Below, piece after piece: positions 9,021 through 17,166 of a stretch of DNA of 64,000 nucleotides. The notes under the pieces were generated by a model, which ran no database searches, was not told the DNA's origin, and was given only the letters and a program-made list of their open reading frames with translations. Positions within the stretch are counted from its first letter, which is position 1, and the number at the start of each line of letters is the position of its first letter. The stretch comes from Oleispirillum sp963678075. GTDB lineage: Bacteria > Pseudomonadota > Alphaproteobacteria > Rhodospirillales > Rhodospirillaceae. The stretch is taken from positions 1,054,001 to 1,118,000 of the forward strand of contig CAXXPK010000003.1 in assembly GCA_963678075.2 (NCBI GenBank). The letters run 5' to 3'. The translations under genes and the position numbers were made by a program.

Positions 9021-10388
9021 GTGTCATTCGATCCATCTCACCCAAATGACTCACGCTTCGCGGCGTGGCTGCGCCGTCGTTTTCCCGAGCGTCTGGTTTA
9101 TATCCGTACCAATGGGGCGAGCCGTACCTTTTCGTTGACCACGGCCCGTCAGGTGATGATGACCACGGCCCTGATCGGTGTCGTCGGTTGGACCCTTTAC
9201 GCCACCGGCATGCAGGTCGCGCATGAAGCCATCCTCTCCTTGAAAAGCAATCAGGTCGAGGCGGCGCGCGCCGCTTATGACGAGGTTCTGGCCGAGGTGG
9301 TGAGCTATCGCGAGAGGATCGCGGCGATCACCGAGGATATGCAGAAGGGGTATGTCCGGGCCAATGATCTGACCCTCCAGGGAGTTGACCTCCAGAAGAA
9401 AATGATGACCCTGGAGCGGCGGATGGGTTCGCCCAATCGTGCCGAGGCTGCGAAACAGCGCGATCAGTCGCAGTTCGATACCTTGGAAAACAAATACGCC
9501 TCCCTGGAAAAAAACCGCCATGAGATTGAGGCCGAGCGCGAGCATCTGCGTTCCCAGCTTGCGGAAATCGATGGACGCATGCGCCGCCTCGCCGATAAGG
9601 GCAAGGTCGAAGGCGATATCGTGGAGTTGCGTCAGGCGGTTTTGCAACGTGATCTGGCGATTTTCCAGCGGGATAAGCTGGTTTCCGAAAACAAGCGCCT
9701 GGGCGATCGCCTGTTGCGTATCCAGGGGGCGCAGAAGCAGATTTTCGAGCAAGTTTTCGCCCTGGCCGATGGTGGTATCGCGCAGATCGAGAAAACCTTG
9801 AAAAAGACCGGCCTGAATGTCGAGGAGTTGCTCGGCAAACAGGAGGCCAACCGTGGCGGTCCGTTTATCCCGGCGGATCTGCCAGATCTTGGCCGCGAGG
9901 ATCTGAACGCCGCGATGAAGGACCTAAGTGGACAGATCGACCGTTGGGATGGTCTGTCGCGACTGATGGAGATTCTGCCGCTGGGGTATCCGGTGCAGGC
10001 TCCACGCATCACCAGTGGCTTTAGCTATCGCCGCGATCCCTTTACCGGCGAACTGGCCGAACACACCGGTATCGACTTTCGTGGAGAGAAGGGCGATTTT
10101 GCTTTGGCGACTGCTCCCGGAACGGTGATATTCGTCGGTGATCGCGGAAATTATGGAACGGTGGTCGATGTTGACCACGGCATGGGTTTCACGACCCGTT
10201 ACGCACACCTTGACGAGGGTTTGGTCAAGGCCGGAGATGACGTGCAGGTCGGGGCAAAACTTGGCCTGATTGGCAGCTCCGGTCGCAGCACCGGACGTCA
10301 TCTCCATTATGAGGTGCGCTATAACGGACGGCCGTACAACCCCAAGGAATTGATCAGGGTTAAACGTTATGTTCAGAAAAACCAGTAA
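9021..10388 (+). CDS. Membrane-anchored M23 (LytM) family murein endopeptidase with coiled coil
   Basis: The product has 455 residues. A short cytoplasmic N-terminus is followed by one membrane segment (about 46-63), a long charged coiled coil (about 68-250) and a C-terminal peptidase_M23 domain. The zinc ligand motifs are intact: EHTGIDFRG (HxxxD) and HLHYEVR (HxH), with GNYGTVVDVDHG between them. M23 enzymes cleave peptide crosslinks in peptidoglycan. The GTG start follows GGGGGGAATCC. The gene overlaps or directly abuts a bactofilin gene; in several bacteria M23 peptidases and bactofilins act together in cell-shape control. The same domain order occurs in divisome-associated LytM factors. 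Confidence 0.9.
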   Translation: MSFDPSHPNDSRFAAWLRRRFPERLVYIRTNGASRTFSLTTARQVMMTTALIGVVGWTLYATGMQVAHEAILSLKSNQVEAARAAYDEVLAEVVSYRERIAAITEDMQKGYVRANDLTLQGVDLQKKMMTLERRMGSPNRAEAAKQRDQSQFDTLENKYASLEKNRHEIEAEREHLRSQLAEIDGRMRRLADKGKVEGDIVELRQAVLQRDLAIFQRDKLVSENKRLGDRLLRIQGAQKQIFEQVFALADGGIAQIEKTLKKTGLNVEELLGKQEANRGGPFIPADLPDLGREDLNAAMKDLSGQIDRWDGLSRLMEILPLGYPVQAPRITSGFSYRRDPFTGELAEHTGIDFRGEKGDFALATAPGTVIFVGDRGNYGTVVDVDHGMGFTTRYAHLDEGLVKAGDDVQVGAKLGLIGSSGRSTGRHLHYEVRYNGRPYNPKELIRVKRYVQKNQ

Positions 10389-10884
10389 AGAATCGGCGGG
10401 CGAGGCAAGCATGGCTGACAAGAAGGTTCTTCATCCCTCGATCATTAGCCGTGGCTTGACGGTCACCGGAGATCTTGTCAGCGATGGCGAAATTCAGGTG
10501 GATGACCGGGTTCAGGGTGATATCCAGTGCGCATCCCTGGTCATCGGCTTGACCGGCGAGGTCATGGGCGAAGTTCGCACCGCTTCGTTGCGCCTGCACG
10601 GACAATTGACCGGTCAGGTTCATGCCAAAAGCGTGTTTCTGGCCGCGACGGCACGGATGATCGGCGACGTCCATCACCAAAGCTTGGCGATCGAACCCGG
10701 TGCCTTTCTTCAGGGCATGTGCCACCGTAGCGATGATGAGCCCCTGGCTCGGGCGGCGATTGCCGCTCCGGTCGTGGTTGTGTCCCCCAATGCCGCGAAT
10801 GCCGAAACCACGGCGGATAACGATCAGTCGCAACGCGTGGTTCCCGGCAAACCGGTTCGCGGGTTGATGGGCGTGGCTTCCTGA
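10369..10884 (+). CDS. Bactofilin
   Basis: This 171-residue protein has the DUF583 beta-helix core (about 28-125, with regularly spaced hydrophobic turns such as ISRGLTVTGDLVSDGEIQVDD). Short disordered tails flank the core. Bactofilins polymerise without nucleotide into membrane-bound filaments. The N-terminus from ATG 10369 reads MFRKTSK, like the M-F-x-K membrane-targeting motif of other bactofilins, so I prefer it although it overlaps the M23 gene by 20 bases. An ATG at 10411 with GCGAGG upstream is the alternative. The pairing with an M23 peptidase matches bactofilin loci elsewhere. Confidence 0.92.
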   Translation: MFRKTSKESAGEASMADKKVLHPSIISRGLTVTGDLVSDGEIQVDDRVQGDIQCASLVIGLTGEVMGEVRTASLRLHGQLTGQVHAKSVFLAATARMIGDVHHQSLAIEPGAFLQGMCHRSDDEPLARAAIAAPVVVVSPNAANAETTADNDQSQRVVPGKPVRGLMGVAS

Positions 10885-10910
10885 TCCATCGGACGCGGAG
10901 GGCGAAAAGA

Positions 10911-10941
10911 ATCGGGCCGGGGGAATATCCCCCGGCCCGAT
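10911..10941. terminator. Bidirectional intrinsic terminator between bactofilin and slt
   Basis: A perfect 14-bp GC-rich stem (10911-10924 with 10928-10941) closes a 3-base ATA loop. It is followed on the plus strand by TTGCTGTTT and on the minus strand by TCTTTTCG. It lies in the 82-base gap between convergent genes, so it can end both transcripts. Confidence 0.85.
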
Positions 10942-10966
10942 TGCTGTTTCCTGCGGGGGCTTCCGC

Positions 10967-12997
10967 CTACCGTGCCCACTCCGCCAGACGGATCGGCGCG
11001 ACGTTGACCCGGCGCCGATAGATGTCGGCGTTTTCCAGAACCCGTTGCACGTAGTTCCGGGTTTCCTTGAAGGGGATGGATTCGATCCAGGTGATGGAAT
11101 CGATGTCGCCGATGTTGCGCACCCATTGGTCTACCCGGCTTTCTCCAGCGTTATAGGCGGCCAGGGCCAGGGCCGGATGCCCGGCATAGCGGTCGAGTAG
11201 ACGGCCGAGGTAATGACTGCCGATCGCCACGTTGGTGTTGGGGCGGCGGGTCAGGGCCTCCGGCGCGTAGGGTTGCTTCATCATCAACGCTTCATGCTTG
11301 GCGGTTCTTGGCATCAGTTGCAGCAGTCCCTTCGCCCCGGCGGAACTGGTGGCCTGCATGTCGAAGTTGCTTTCCTGCCGGATCACGGCAAGAACCAGGG
11401 CGGGCGAGGGAGATGGCGGCAGTTCGATCCATCCCGGCACCGGATAGCTGATATGGGTTTCGCGCACATTGTGTTGCCGCAGCAAACGGGACAAACGGAC
11501 CCCCTGCGACAGCGACAGGTCGGAGACCAGGGCCACCGCCGCCAGGCGTTCACCATCGTCGAGGGCGGCATTGTAGAGGGCACGGGCAAAGACGGCGAAC
11601 AGATGCTCCTCGCCGGATTGGTCAAGCAATCGCAGCAGGGCCGAGAACTCGTGCTTTTGCACCCGGGCGGCGGCCTCCTTGGGGATTTTCGGCTCGGCAT
11701 GCGTCTTGCCGCCGTCCGGCAGTCTTGCCGCCGCCATCTGCCCATAGAATACGGTCGGCTCTTCGGCCGCGCGTGCGTACCATTCCGCCGCTTTCTCTGC
11801 ATCGCCGCGTGCTGCATGCACGCGCCCCAGCCAATAGGCGCCCCGTGCCCGGCTGACCGGGGTTTTGACGCTGTTGAACAAGCGCTGAAAATGGCGTTCG
11901 GCGGCGGCATAATCCTTCAGAAACTGGAAAGAGATCCATCCAGCTAACCACTCGGCCTCGGCGATGCCGCCGGGGGTGGTCAGGGCATGGTTCGCGGTAA
12001 GGCCGTAGGCCTGACTGATCCGTCCGTCGGTCAGGGCGTCGCGGGCCAGCGCGGCTTGTTCCGCCCACCACAGATCGGGGTGGGGGCGATTGCCACCATG
12101 CGCCAGCAACAACGCGACCGCCCGATCGTCCTTGTTACGGCGCCGCAACCATCTAGCTCGTTCGTAAACAAGTCCAGGATCATCCCGTAATGTTTTGGGA
12201 ACACGCAAAAACTCATTCGACGCTGCTGAACTTAAGGTAGCAAAGGCCATTCGCGCCTCGGCCAAGGTCCGGACCTCGCCGGAAACCCGCCGCACTTGCC
12301 GATGCGCTTCGCTAAAGCGTCGTTCCCAGATCAGTCGGTCGAGCCTCTGTTCGTGGTCCTCGGCTCGCAGCCGGTCGCCGTGCGCGGACAAAAATGCGGA
12401 TTCCTGATCGGTGGAGAAAATCTCCTTGCTCCAGATGGCGCGGTAGCGCTTGTCCGCCTCTTCGTGACGGGCCTCCGCTTCCGCCTTTTCCGCCAGCCAG
12501 ATCGCGCCTTCCCGGGTCGAGGCCTTGCCATTCGCGAACCAGCGTTGTCGCGCGGATTCGTCGGCGGAGGTCCAGATCACCTCTTCGGCACGGCGCGTCA
12601 ACAGCGCCCGATCGGGCCAGTTTGGATTGGATTCCAGGAAAATGCGGATGGTTTCGAAGGAGGCGCCGCTTTTGGGCGCACGCAGGTACATCCAGGTCAA
12701 CAGCTTCGACAACGGCGCTTTTGGCGCGACTGCGATGGCCTTTTGAACCTCGCGCCAATTGCCCGCGGCGGCGGCGGCGAGAGCGGGGTTGTGTTTTTCC
12801 GGTTTTCTGGAGGGCGCTTTTGGCGTTGTCGTCTTGCCGAGGCTTTTCTTGTTTTTCGACTTTTTGACGGCTGACGCGGATTTGGCCGTCGAGGCCTTGG
12901 CCTCGGTGGTGGCGGCGGCGAACGCCGGAGGCGCCGGCAAAAGTACGGACAAACCGAACGCACACCCCAGTATCCAGGCCGGCAGGGCGCGAAACAT
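10967..12997 (-). CDS. slt: Soluble lytic murein transglycosylase (Slt70-like)
   Basis: This periplasmic enzyme cleaves peptidoglycan to 1,6-anhydro-muropeptides. A signal peptide (1-27, ending AFA) is followed by a Lys/Ala-rich stretch and a long alpha-helical superhelical region. The C-terminal SLT domain carries the catalytic Glu in VIRQESNFD, then SAGAKGLLQLMP and LALAAYNAGESRVDQW. At 676 residues it has the full Slt70 length. The gene is transcribed alone; its 5' end faces dapA across about 170 bases. Confidence 0.94.
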   Translation of the reverse strand: MFRALPAWILGCAFGLSVLLPAPPAFAAATTEAKASTAKSASAVKKSKNKKSLGKTTTPKAPSRKPEKHNPALAAAAAGNWREVQKAIAVAPKAPLSKLLTWMYLRAPKSGASFETIRIFLESNPNWPDRALLTRRAEEVIWTSADESARQRWFANGKASTREGAIWLAEKAEAEARHEEADKRYRAIWSKEIFSTDQESAFLSAHGDRLRAEDHEQRLDRLIWERRFSEAHRQVRRVSGEVRTLAEARMAFATLSSAASNEFLRVPKTLRDDPGLVYERARWLRRRNKDDRAVALLLAHGGNRPHPDLWWAEQAALARDALTDGRISQAYGLTANHALTTPGGIAEAEWLAGWISFQFLKDYAAAERHFQRLFNSVKTPVSRARGAYWLGRVHAARGDAEKAAEWYARAAEEPTVFYGQMAAARLPDGGKTHAEPKIPKEAAARVQKHEFSALLRLLDQSGEEHLFAVFARALYNAALDDGERLAAVALVSDLSLSQGVRLSRLLRQHNVRETHISYPVPGWIELPPSPSPALVLAVIRQESNFDMQATSSAGAKGLLQLMPRTAKHEALMMKQPYAPEALTRRPNTNVAIGSHYLGRLLDRYAGHPALALAAYNAGESRVDQWVRNIGDIDSITWIESIPFKETRNYVQRVLENADIYRRRVNVAPIRLAEWAR

Positions 12998-13168
12998 CCT
13001 AAGAACCTCTCAAAACCGGTCGGCCCGGCCGAATGAAACGCCAAGACCGTGACCACGCAATTGCCGGACGGTCAGCTTATCGCTATTCTGTCGCTTCCGT
13101 CCGCCGGGTAGTGTAAAACCCCGTTCCGATGCATTCGCAAGCTGGAATTTTGACCAATGGAGCATCCG

Positions 13169-14041
13169 ATGTTTAAAGGCTCGATGACCGCGCTGATTAC
13201 GCCATTCCGCGACGGCAAGGTGGACGAAAAAGCCTTTGCCGCATTCGTCGATTGGCAGATCGCGCAGGGTACGCATGCATTGATTCCTTGTGGCACCACC
13301 GGGGAATCGCCGACTCTGTCGCACGAGGAACAAAATCGTGTCACCGAGATTTGCATCGAGGTTGCGAAGGGACGCGTACCGGTGATCGCGGGAACCGGCT
13401 CCAACTCGACGGCGGAAGCGATCAATTTGTCGCGGCACGCCAAGAAGGCGGGGGCCGATGCCCTGCTAGTGGTCACGCCCTATTACAACAAGCCGAACGC
13501 CGAAGGGCAGTATCTGCACTTCAAGGCGATCGCCGAGGCGGTCGATCTGCCGATTTTAATCTACAATATCCCCGGACGCAGCGTCATCGACATGTCGGTG
13601 GCGACGATGGCGCGCTTGGCGAAGTTGCCCAACATCGTTGGTGTCAAGGACGCCACTGCGGACCTGAGCCGCCCGCTCAAGGTGCGGACCGAGATCGGGG
13701 CGGATTTTTGCCAGCTTTCCGGCGAGGACGCGACGGTCACCGCCTTCCTGGCGCAAGGGGGGCATGGGTGCATTTCGGTTTCCGCCAACGTTGCGCCGAA
13801 ACTCTGTTTCGACCTTCACAACGCCTGGATGGCCGGGGACCACGCCAAGGTTTGGGAACTGCGCGATCGCCTGATGCCGCTGCATGATGTCATGTTCTGC
13901 GAATCCAACCCGGTGCCGGCGAAGTACGCGGTGTCGTTGCTGGGACGCGGTCTGCTGGATTGCCGCCTGCCTCTGGCTCCCCTGTCGGCGGAAAGCCGTG
14001 CCAAGATCAAAACCGCAATGAGGAAGGTGGGGTTGCTGTAA
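13169..14041 (+). CDS. dapA: 4-hydroxy-tetrahydrodipicolinate synthase
   Basis: This enzyme condenses pyruvate and aspartate semialdehyde in lysine and diaminopimelate synthesis. The CGTTGESPTL motif (41-50), the Tyr of LIYNIPGRS (Tyr132) and the Schiff-base lysine in VGVKDATAD (Lys160) are all present. Of two in-frame ATGs I choose 13169, because GGAG lies 6 bases upstream and the protein then starts MFKGSMTALITPF as in close homologues. ATG 13157 would add four residues and has no binding site. It lies 15 bases upstream of smpB, a pairing frequent in alphaproteobacteria. Confidence 0.96.
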   Translation: MFKGSMTALITPFRDGKVDEKAFAAFVDWQIAQGTHALIPCGTTGESPTLSHEEQNRVTEICIEVAKGRVPVIAGTGSNSTAEAINLSRHAKKAGADALLVVTPYYNKPNAEGQYLHFKAIAEAVDLPILIYNIPGRSVIDMSVATMARLAKLPNIVGVKDATADLSRPLKVRTEIGADFCQLSGEDATVTAFLAQGGHGCISVSANVAPKLCFDLHNAWMAGDHAKVWELRDRLMPLHDVMFCESNPVPAKYAVSLLGRGLLDCRLPLAPLSAESRAKIKTAMRKVGLL

Positions 14042-14056
14042 GGCGCCTCCAACCGC

Positions 14057-14548
14057 ATGAAACAACCTCGTAAGGTCCTAATCTCCACCGGTGTGGTTAG
14101 CGAAAACCGCCGGGCGCGTTACGATTACTCAATTGAAACGACGCTGGAGGCTGGTTTGGTTCTGTCCGGCAGCGAGGTCAAATCCCTGCGCCACGGGCAA
14201 GCCAACCTGAATGATTCCTTCGCGGGTCTGCTGCGGGGTGGGGATGAGGCGGAATTGGCCCTCTACAACGCCTATATCCCGGAATATGCCAAGGCAACGA
14301 TCTACCAGCACGAGGCTAAACGCCCACGCAAGCTGCTGATGCACAAGCGCGAGGCCAGAAAGTGGCTGGGGGCGGTGTCGCGCGAAGGCCGCACCATCGT
14401 GCCGCTGAAGCTTTATTTCAACGAAAAGGGTGTTGCCAAGGTTCTGCTGGGGCTGGCTGTCGGTAAGAAGCAGCACGACAAGCGCGAAACCGAAAAGGCC
14501 CGTGACTGGCAGCGCGATAAGGCGCGAATCATGCGCGACAGGGGGTAA
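14057..14548 (+). CDS. smpB: SsrA-binding protein
   Basis: This small basic protein binds tmRNA and delivers it to stalled ribosomes. It shows the SmpB hallmarks: NRRARYDYSIETTLEAGLVL, SGSEVKSLR, and the RKLLMHKREARKWLG loop. The C-terminal tail (KRETEKARDWQRDKARIM) folds as a helix in the mRNA channel. Length 163 is normal. Its last 20 bases overlap the 3' end of the convergent uracil-DNA glycosylase gene. No tmRNA gene is visible nearby. Confidence 0.96.
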   Translation: MKQPRKVLISTGVVSENRRARYDYSIETTLEAGLVLSGSEVKSLRHGQANLNDSFAGLLRGGDEAELALYNAYIPEYAKATIYQHEAKRPRKLLMHKREARKWLGAVSREGRTIVPLKLYFNEKGVAKVLLGLAVGKKQHDKRETEKARDWQRDKARIMRDRG

Positions 14549-15179
14549 ACTCCAACGCCGTTTTGAACACCACGTCGAACATCGCGGGGGTCAGACGGCG
14601 CGTATTGGTGTTGTAGCGGGAGCAATGGTAGCTGTCGATCAGCACCAGGCTATCCTTCAGCCGGTGCACCGCAGCATGGGCAAAGGCGTGCGACGATTTT
14701 TTCTCGCCCAGGGCCGACAACACTGCGGCGTGGGCAATCGCCCCCAGCGCGATGATCGTCCGCAAGTTTGGGCTTTCCGCGATCTCCGTCTTCAGGAAGG
14801 GCAGACAGGCTTTTGCTTCCTGCGGTGTCGGCTTGTTTTGCGGCGGCACGCACCGCACGGCGTTGGCGATGCGACATCCCTTCAGGACAAGGCTGTCGTC
14901 GGGGCGGCGGTCGTAATCTCCGGCAGCCAAACCGTGAGCCAGCAGCATCTGGTACAGCAAATCCCCGGCACAGTCGCCGGTGAAGGGGCGTCCGGTGCGG
15001 TTGGCGCCGTGCAGCCCGGGGGCCAGCCCGACAATCAGCAGCCAGGGCTCAGCCTCGCCGAACGATGGTACCGGCGCGTTGAAATAGGCGGGCAGGGACG
15101 CACGGTTGCACGCCCGGAAGTCAGCCAGGCGCGGGCAAAGGGCGCAGTCCGGAGCCGGCCCCACGTCCTTAAAGGTCAT
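14529..15179 (-). CDS. Uracil-DNA glycosylase, family 5 (UdgB type)
   Basis: This base-excision repair enzyme removes uracil and other deaminated bases. N-terminal CALCPRLADF supplies two of the Fe-S cluster cysteines. The substrate-pocket motif GLAPGLHGANRTGRPFTGD is characteristic of family 5 rather than family 4. The C-terminal SYHCSRYNTNTRRLT is the matching H-S-R-x-N-T motif, and more Cys residues (KGCRIANAVRCVPP) complete the cluster. The 216-residue gene begins inside the last 11 bases of the upstream NYN gene, suggesting translational coupling. Confidence 0.9.
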   Translation of the reverse strand: MTFKDVGPAPDCALCPRLADFRACNRASLPAYFNAPVPSFGEAEPWLLIVGLAPGLHGANRTGRPFTGDCAGDLLYQMLLAHGLAAGDYDRRPDDSLVLKGCRIANAVRCVPPQNKPTPQEAKACLPFLKTEIAESPNLRTIIALGAIAHAAVLSALGEKKSSHAFAHAAVHRLKDSLVLIDSYHCSRYNTNTRRLTPAMFDVVFKTALEFTPCRA

Positions 15180-15798
15180 CGTCCAACAGGCCCGTCAATT
15201 CGTGTTCCGGGTTTTCGCGGCTGATCGGCATTCGCGGATATTCACACGACGACACGTTGCCGGAGGAGGCGCGGGCGATCATCGGCTGTAACTCGGTGAG
15301 TTCGATGAAGTTGTCCGCCTGTCGGCGGAGTTCGTCCGCGACCATCGGCGGCTGGGACTTGACCGTGCTGACCACGGTGACGCGCACGCCCTTACGCTGC
15401 ACGGCCTCGACCAAACGACGGAAATCCCCATCGCCGGAGAAAAGGACGATGTGCTCCAGGTGCGGGGCCATTTCCATGACGTCAATGGCCAGTTCGATGT
15501 CCATGTTGCCCTTGATTTTGCGGCGACCGGAAGCATCGGTGAATTCCTTGGTCGGCTTGGTGACCATGGTGTAGCCGTTGTAATCCAGCCAATCCACCAG
15601 CGGGCGGATCGGGGAATATTCCTGGTCTTCGATCAATGCCGTATAATAGAAGGCGCGAACCAGAAGCCCCTTTTCGGCGAAGAGCTCCAGCAGGCGCTTG
15701 TAGTCAATGTCGAAGCCAAGCGCGCGGGCGGCGGCATAAAGGTTCGATCCGTCAATGAACAGACCGATTCTTTCTTGTGAATAGAAAATCATTGTCAT
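15169..15798 (-). CDS. NYN/LabA-like PIN-superfamily protein
   Basis: A 209-residue protein of the LabA/DUF88 (NYN) family. The nuclease-fold acidic residues are visible in LFIDGSNLY, KGNMDIELAIDVM and FSGDGDFRRLVEAVQRKG. NYN domains are metal-dependent RNases in several characterised cases; the target here is unknown. ATG 15798, with CAGGA upstream, starts MTMIFYSQERIGLFIDGSN. A longer reading to 15849 lacks support. The stop codon overlaps the start region of the uracil-DNA glycosylase gene by 11 bases, so the two form a small operon facing folK. Confidence 0.88.
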   Translation of the reverse strand: MTMIFYSQERIGLFIDGSNLYAAARALGFDIDYKRLLELFAEKGLLVRAFYYTALIEDQEYSPIRPLVDWLDYNGYTMVTKPTKEFTDASGRRKIKGNMDIELAIDVMEMAPHLEHIVLFSGDGDFRRLVEAVQRKGVRVTVVSTVKSQPPMVADELRRQADNFIELTELQPMIARASSGNVSSCEYPRMPISRENPEHELTGLLDDDL

Positions 15799-16048
15799 AA
15801 ATCCTGAAAAAGCAGGAAAACCAAGGTATGAACAAGGAGTTGGCGGCAAAAATGAATCGGATCGAATATTTCTTCAGAAAAACCTTCGGTATCCGTACAT
15901 GGCCGCGATATCTGGGATGGAAAAATAAATGAAATATGAAATCCCTGGGACATCCCCCGCCTTTGGTATGTAAGATGCAACACCCCGGTGGGTCAACGGC
16001 TTTCGCCAGGAAATCGAATGCGCGTGTTTTTTTTGGATTGGAGCGATC

Positions 16049-16534
16049 GTGATTTACGTAGCCTTGGGCAGTAACTTGCCGGGGAAACATGGCTCTCCCC
16101 TCCAGACTCTGGAGGCCGCAATCAAACGTTTTTCCACACATGGCTTGTCGGTGCGGGCGCGTTCCTTCTGGCACGAGACCGCGCCGGTCCCGGTGTCCGA
16201 GCAACCGAATTACATCAACGGCGTCGTTGCCGTTGCCACGCCTTTGGATGCTCCCGCGACATTGGCCGCGTTGCATGCGATCGAGGCGGAATTCGGTCGT
16301 TGCCGTTCGGTTCCGAACGCGGCGCGGGTTCTTGACCTTGATCTCATCGACTTCGGGGGCGCGGTTCGCAATGCCGACCCGGTCCTGCCGCACCCCCGTT
16401 TGGCTGACCGTGCCTTTGTTTTGTATCCATTGCGCGACGTGACGCCGGATTGGGTGCACCCGATCCTTGGACAAGGCGTCTCGACACTGATCGCGGCGCT
16501 GCCCCCGGGGCAGGCGATCCGACGTCTTTCCTGA
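16049..16534 (+). CDS. folK: 2-amino-4-hydroxy-6-hydroxymethyldihydropteridine pyrophosphokinase
   Basis: This enzyme transfers pyrophosphate from ATP to the pterin precursor of folate. It begins with the HPPK pattern IYVALGSNLPGKHGSP and has the FWHETAPVPVSEQPNYINGV loop. The metal-binding RVLDLDLIDFGG and the terminal PHPRLADRAFVLYPL segment are intact. The GTG start has GGAG 6 bases upstream. Length 161 is usual. It sits upstream of rpoZ-spoT, as in other Rhodospirillales-type genomes. Confidence 0.95.
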   Translation: MIYVALGSNLPGKHGSPLQTLEAAIKRFSTHGLSVRARSFWHETAPVPVSEQPNYINGVVAVATPLDAPATLAALHAIEAEFGRCRSVPNAARVLDLDLIDFGGAVRNADPVLPHPRLADRAFVLYPLRDVTPDWVHPILGQGVSTLIAALPPGQAIRRLS

Positions 16535-16621
16535 GAAGGGGTGTGGTGCGTGGGGCTTGTTTTTATTTCAAGGAGGGATTAAAAGTGCTCTCCCTTTTTT
16601 TTGCGATGATCAGGATGTCCC

Positions 16622-17011
16622 ATGGCGCGCGTCACGGTTGAAGATTGCATTCTCAGAGTTCCGAACCGCTTTGAACTGGTCTTGCTGACCAGCCAGCGGG
16701 CACGGGACGTTAGTGCCGGCGCAGCGTTGACGGTGGACCGCAAAAACGACAAGACCACGGTGGTTTCCTTACGCGAAATCGCCGAAGCGACGGTCGATGT
16801 CGATGCGCTCCGTACCGCCGTGATCCAGGGGCTGCAAAAGACCGTCGATTTCGACGAGCCCGAGGACGACGCCGAAATGCAGGCGATCGAAATCGAGCTG
16901 GCCGAGGCTTCGATGAATGTGGATTTGTCCCAGGAAATGCGCGAGGATTCGCTGACCGAACAGGACGAAGCGGATCTTATTTCCCCCGACGACACCGAAG
17001 GGGACGTCTAG
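16622..17011 (+). CDS. rpoZ: RNA polymerase omega subunit
   Basis: Omega helps assemble RNA polymerase and forms one ppGpp-binding site. The N-terminal core MARVTVEDCILRVPNRFELV and LTSQRARDVSAGA is diagnostic. The rest is an acidic, low-complexity tail, giving 129 residues. The neighbouring gene is the ppGpp synthetase/hydrolase, a conserved rpoZ-spoT pairing. A T-rich tract (TTTTTTTT at 16593-16600) precedes the gene. Confidence 0.95.
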   Translation: MARVTVEDCILRVPNRFELVLLTSQRARDVSAGAALTVDRKNDKTTVVSLREIAEATVDVDALRTAVIQGLQKTVDFDEPEDDAEMQAIEIELAEASMNVDLSQEMREDSLTEQDEADLISPDDTEGDV

Positions 17012-17089
17012 GGTTGGGATGTCCGGTTCGGCGGGGTTCGGATCGGACGGGTGGTGCGTGGGTGGCGCTTGACCGAGCGCGCCGTCATC

Positions 17090-17119
17090 CAAAAGCGGCT
17101 GCACGGGCAGTCGCTTTTG
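17090..17119. terminator. Hairpin/intrinsic terminator between rpoZ and spoT
   Basis: CAAAAGCG (17090-17097) pairs with CGCTTTTG (17112-17119). The stem extends inward through a G-T wobble to CTGC/GCAG around an ACGG loop. The A-run and T-run at the stem base resemble a bidirectional intrinsic terminator. It would partly separate rpoZ from spoT. Confidence 0.65.
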
Positions 17120-17166
17120 TCGTCTGAAGGATAGCGGTCAAGACGGTTGAAGGGAGTTTTGTCGGC

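Noticed and set aside
16580..16600. GGGA...TCCC followed by eight T residues as a folK terminator
   Set aside because: The stem is only 4-5 bp with a long loop. The T-run alone does not support a terminator call.
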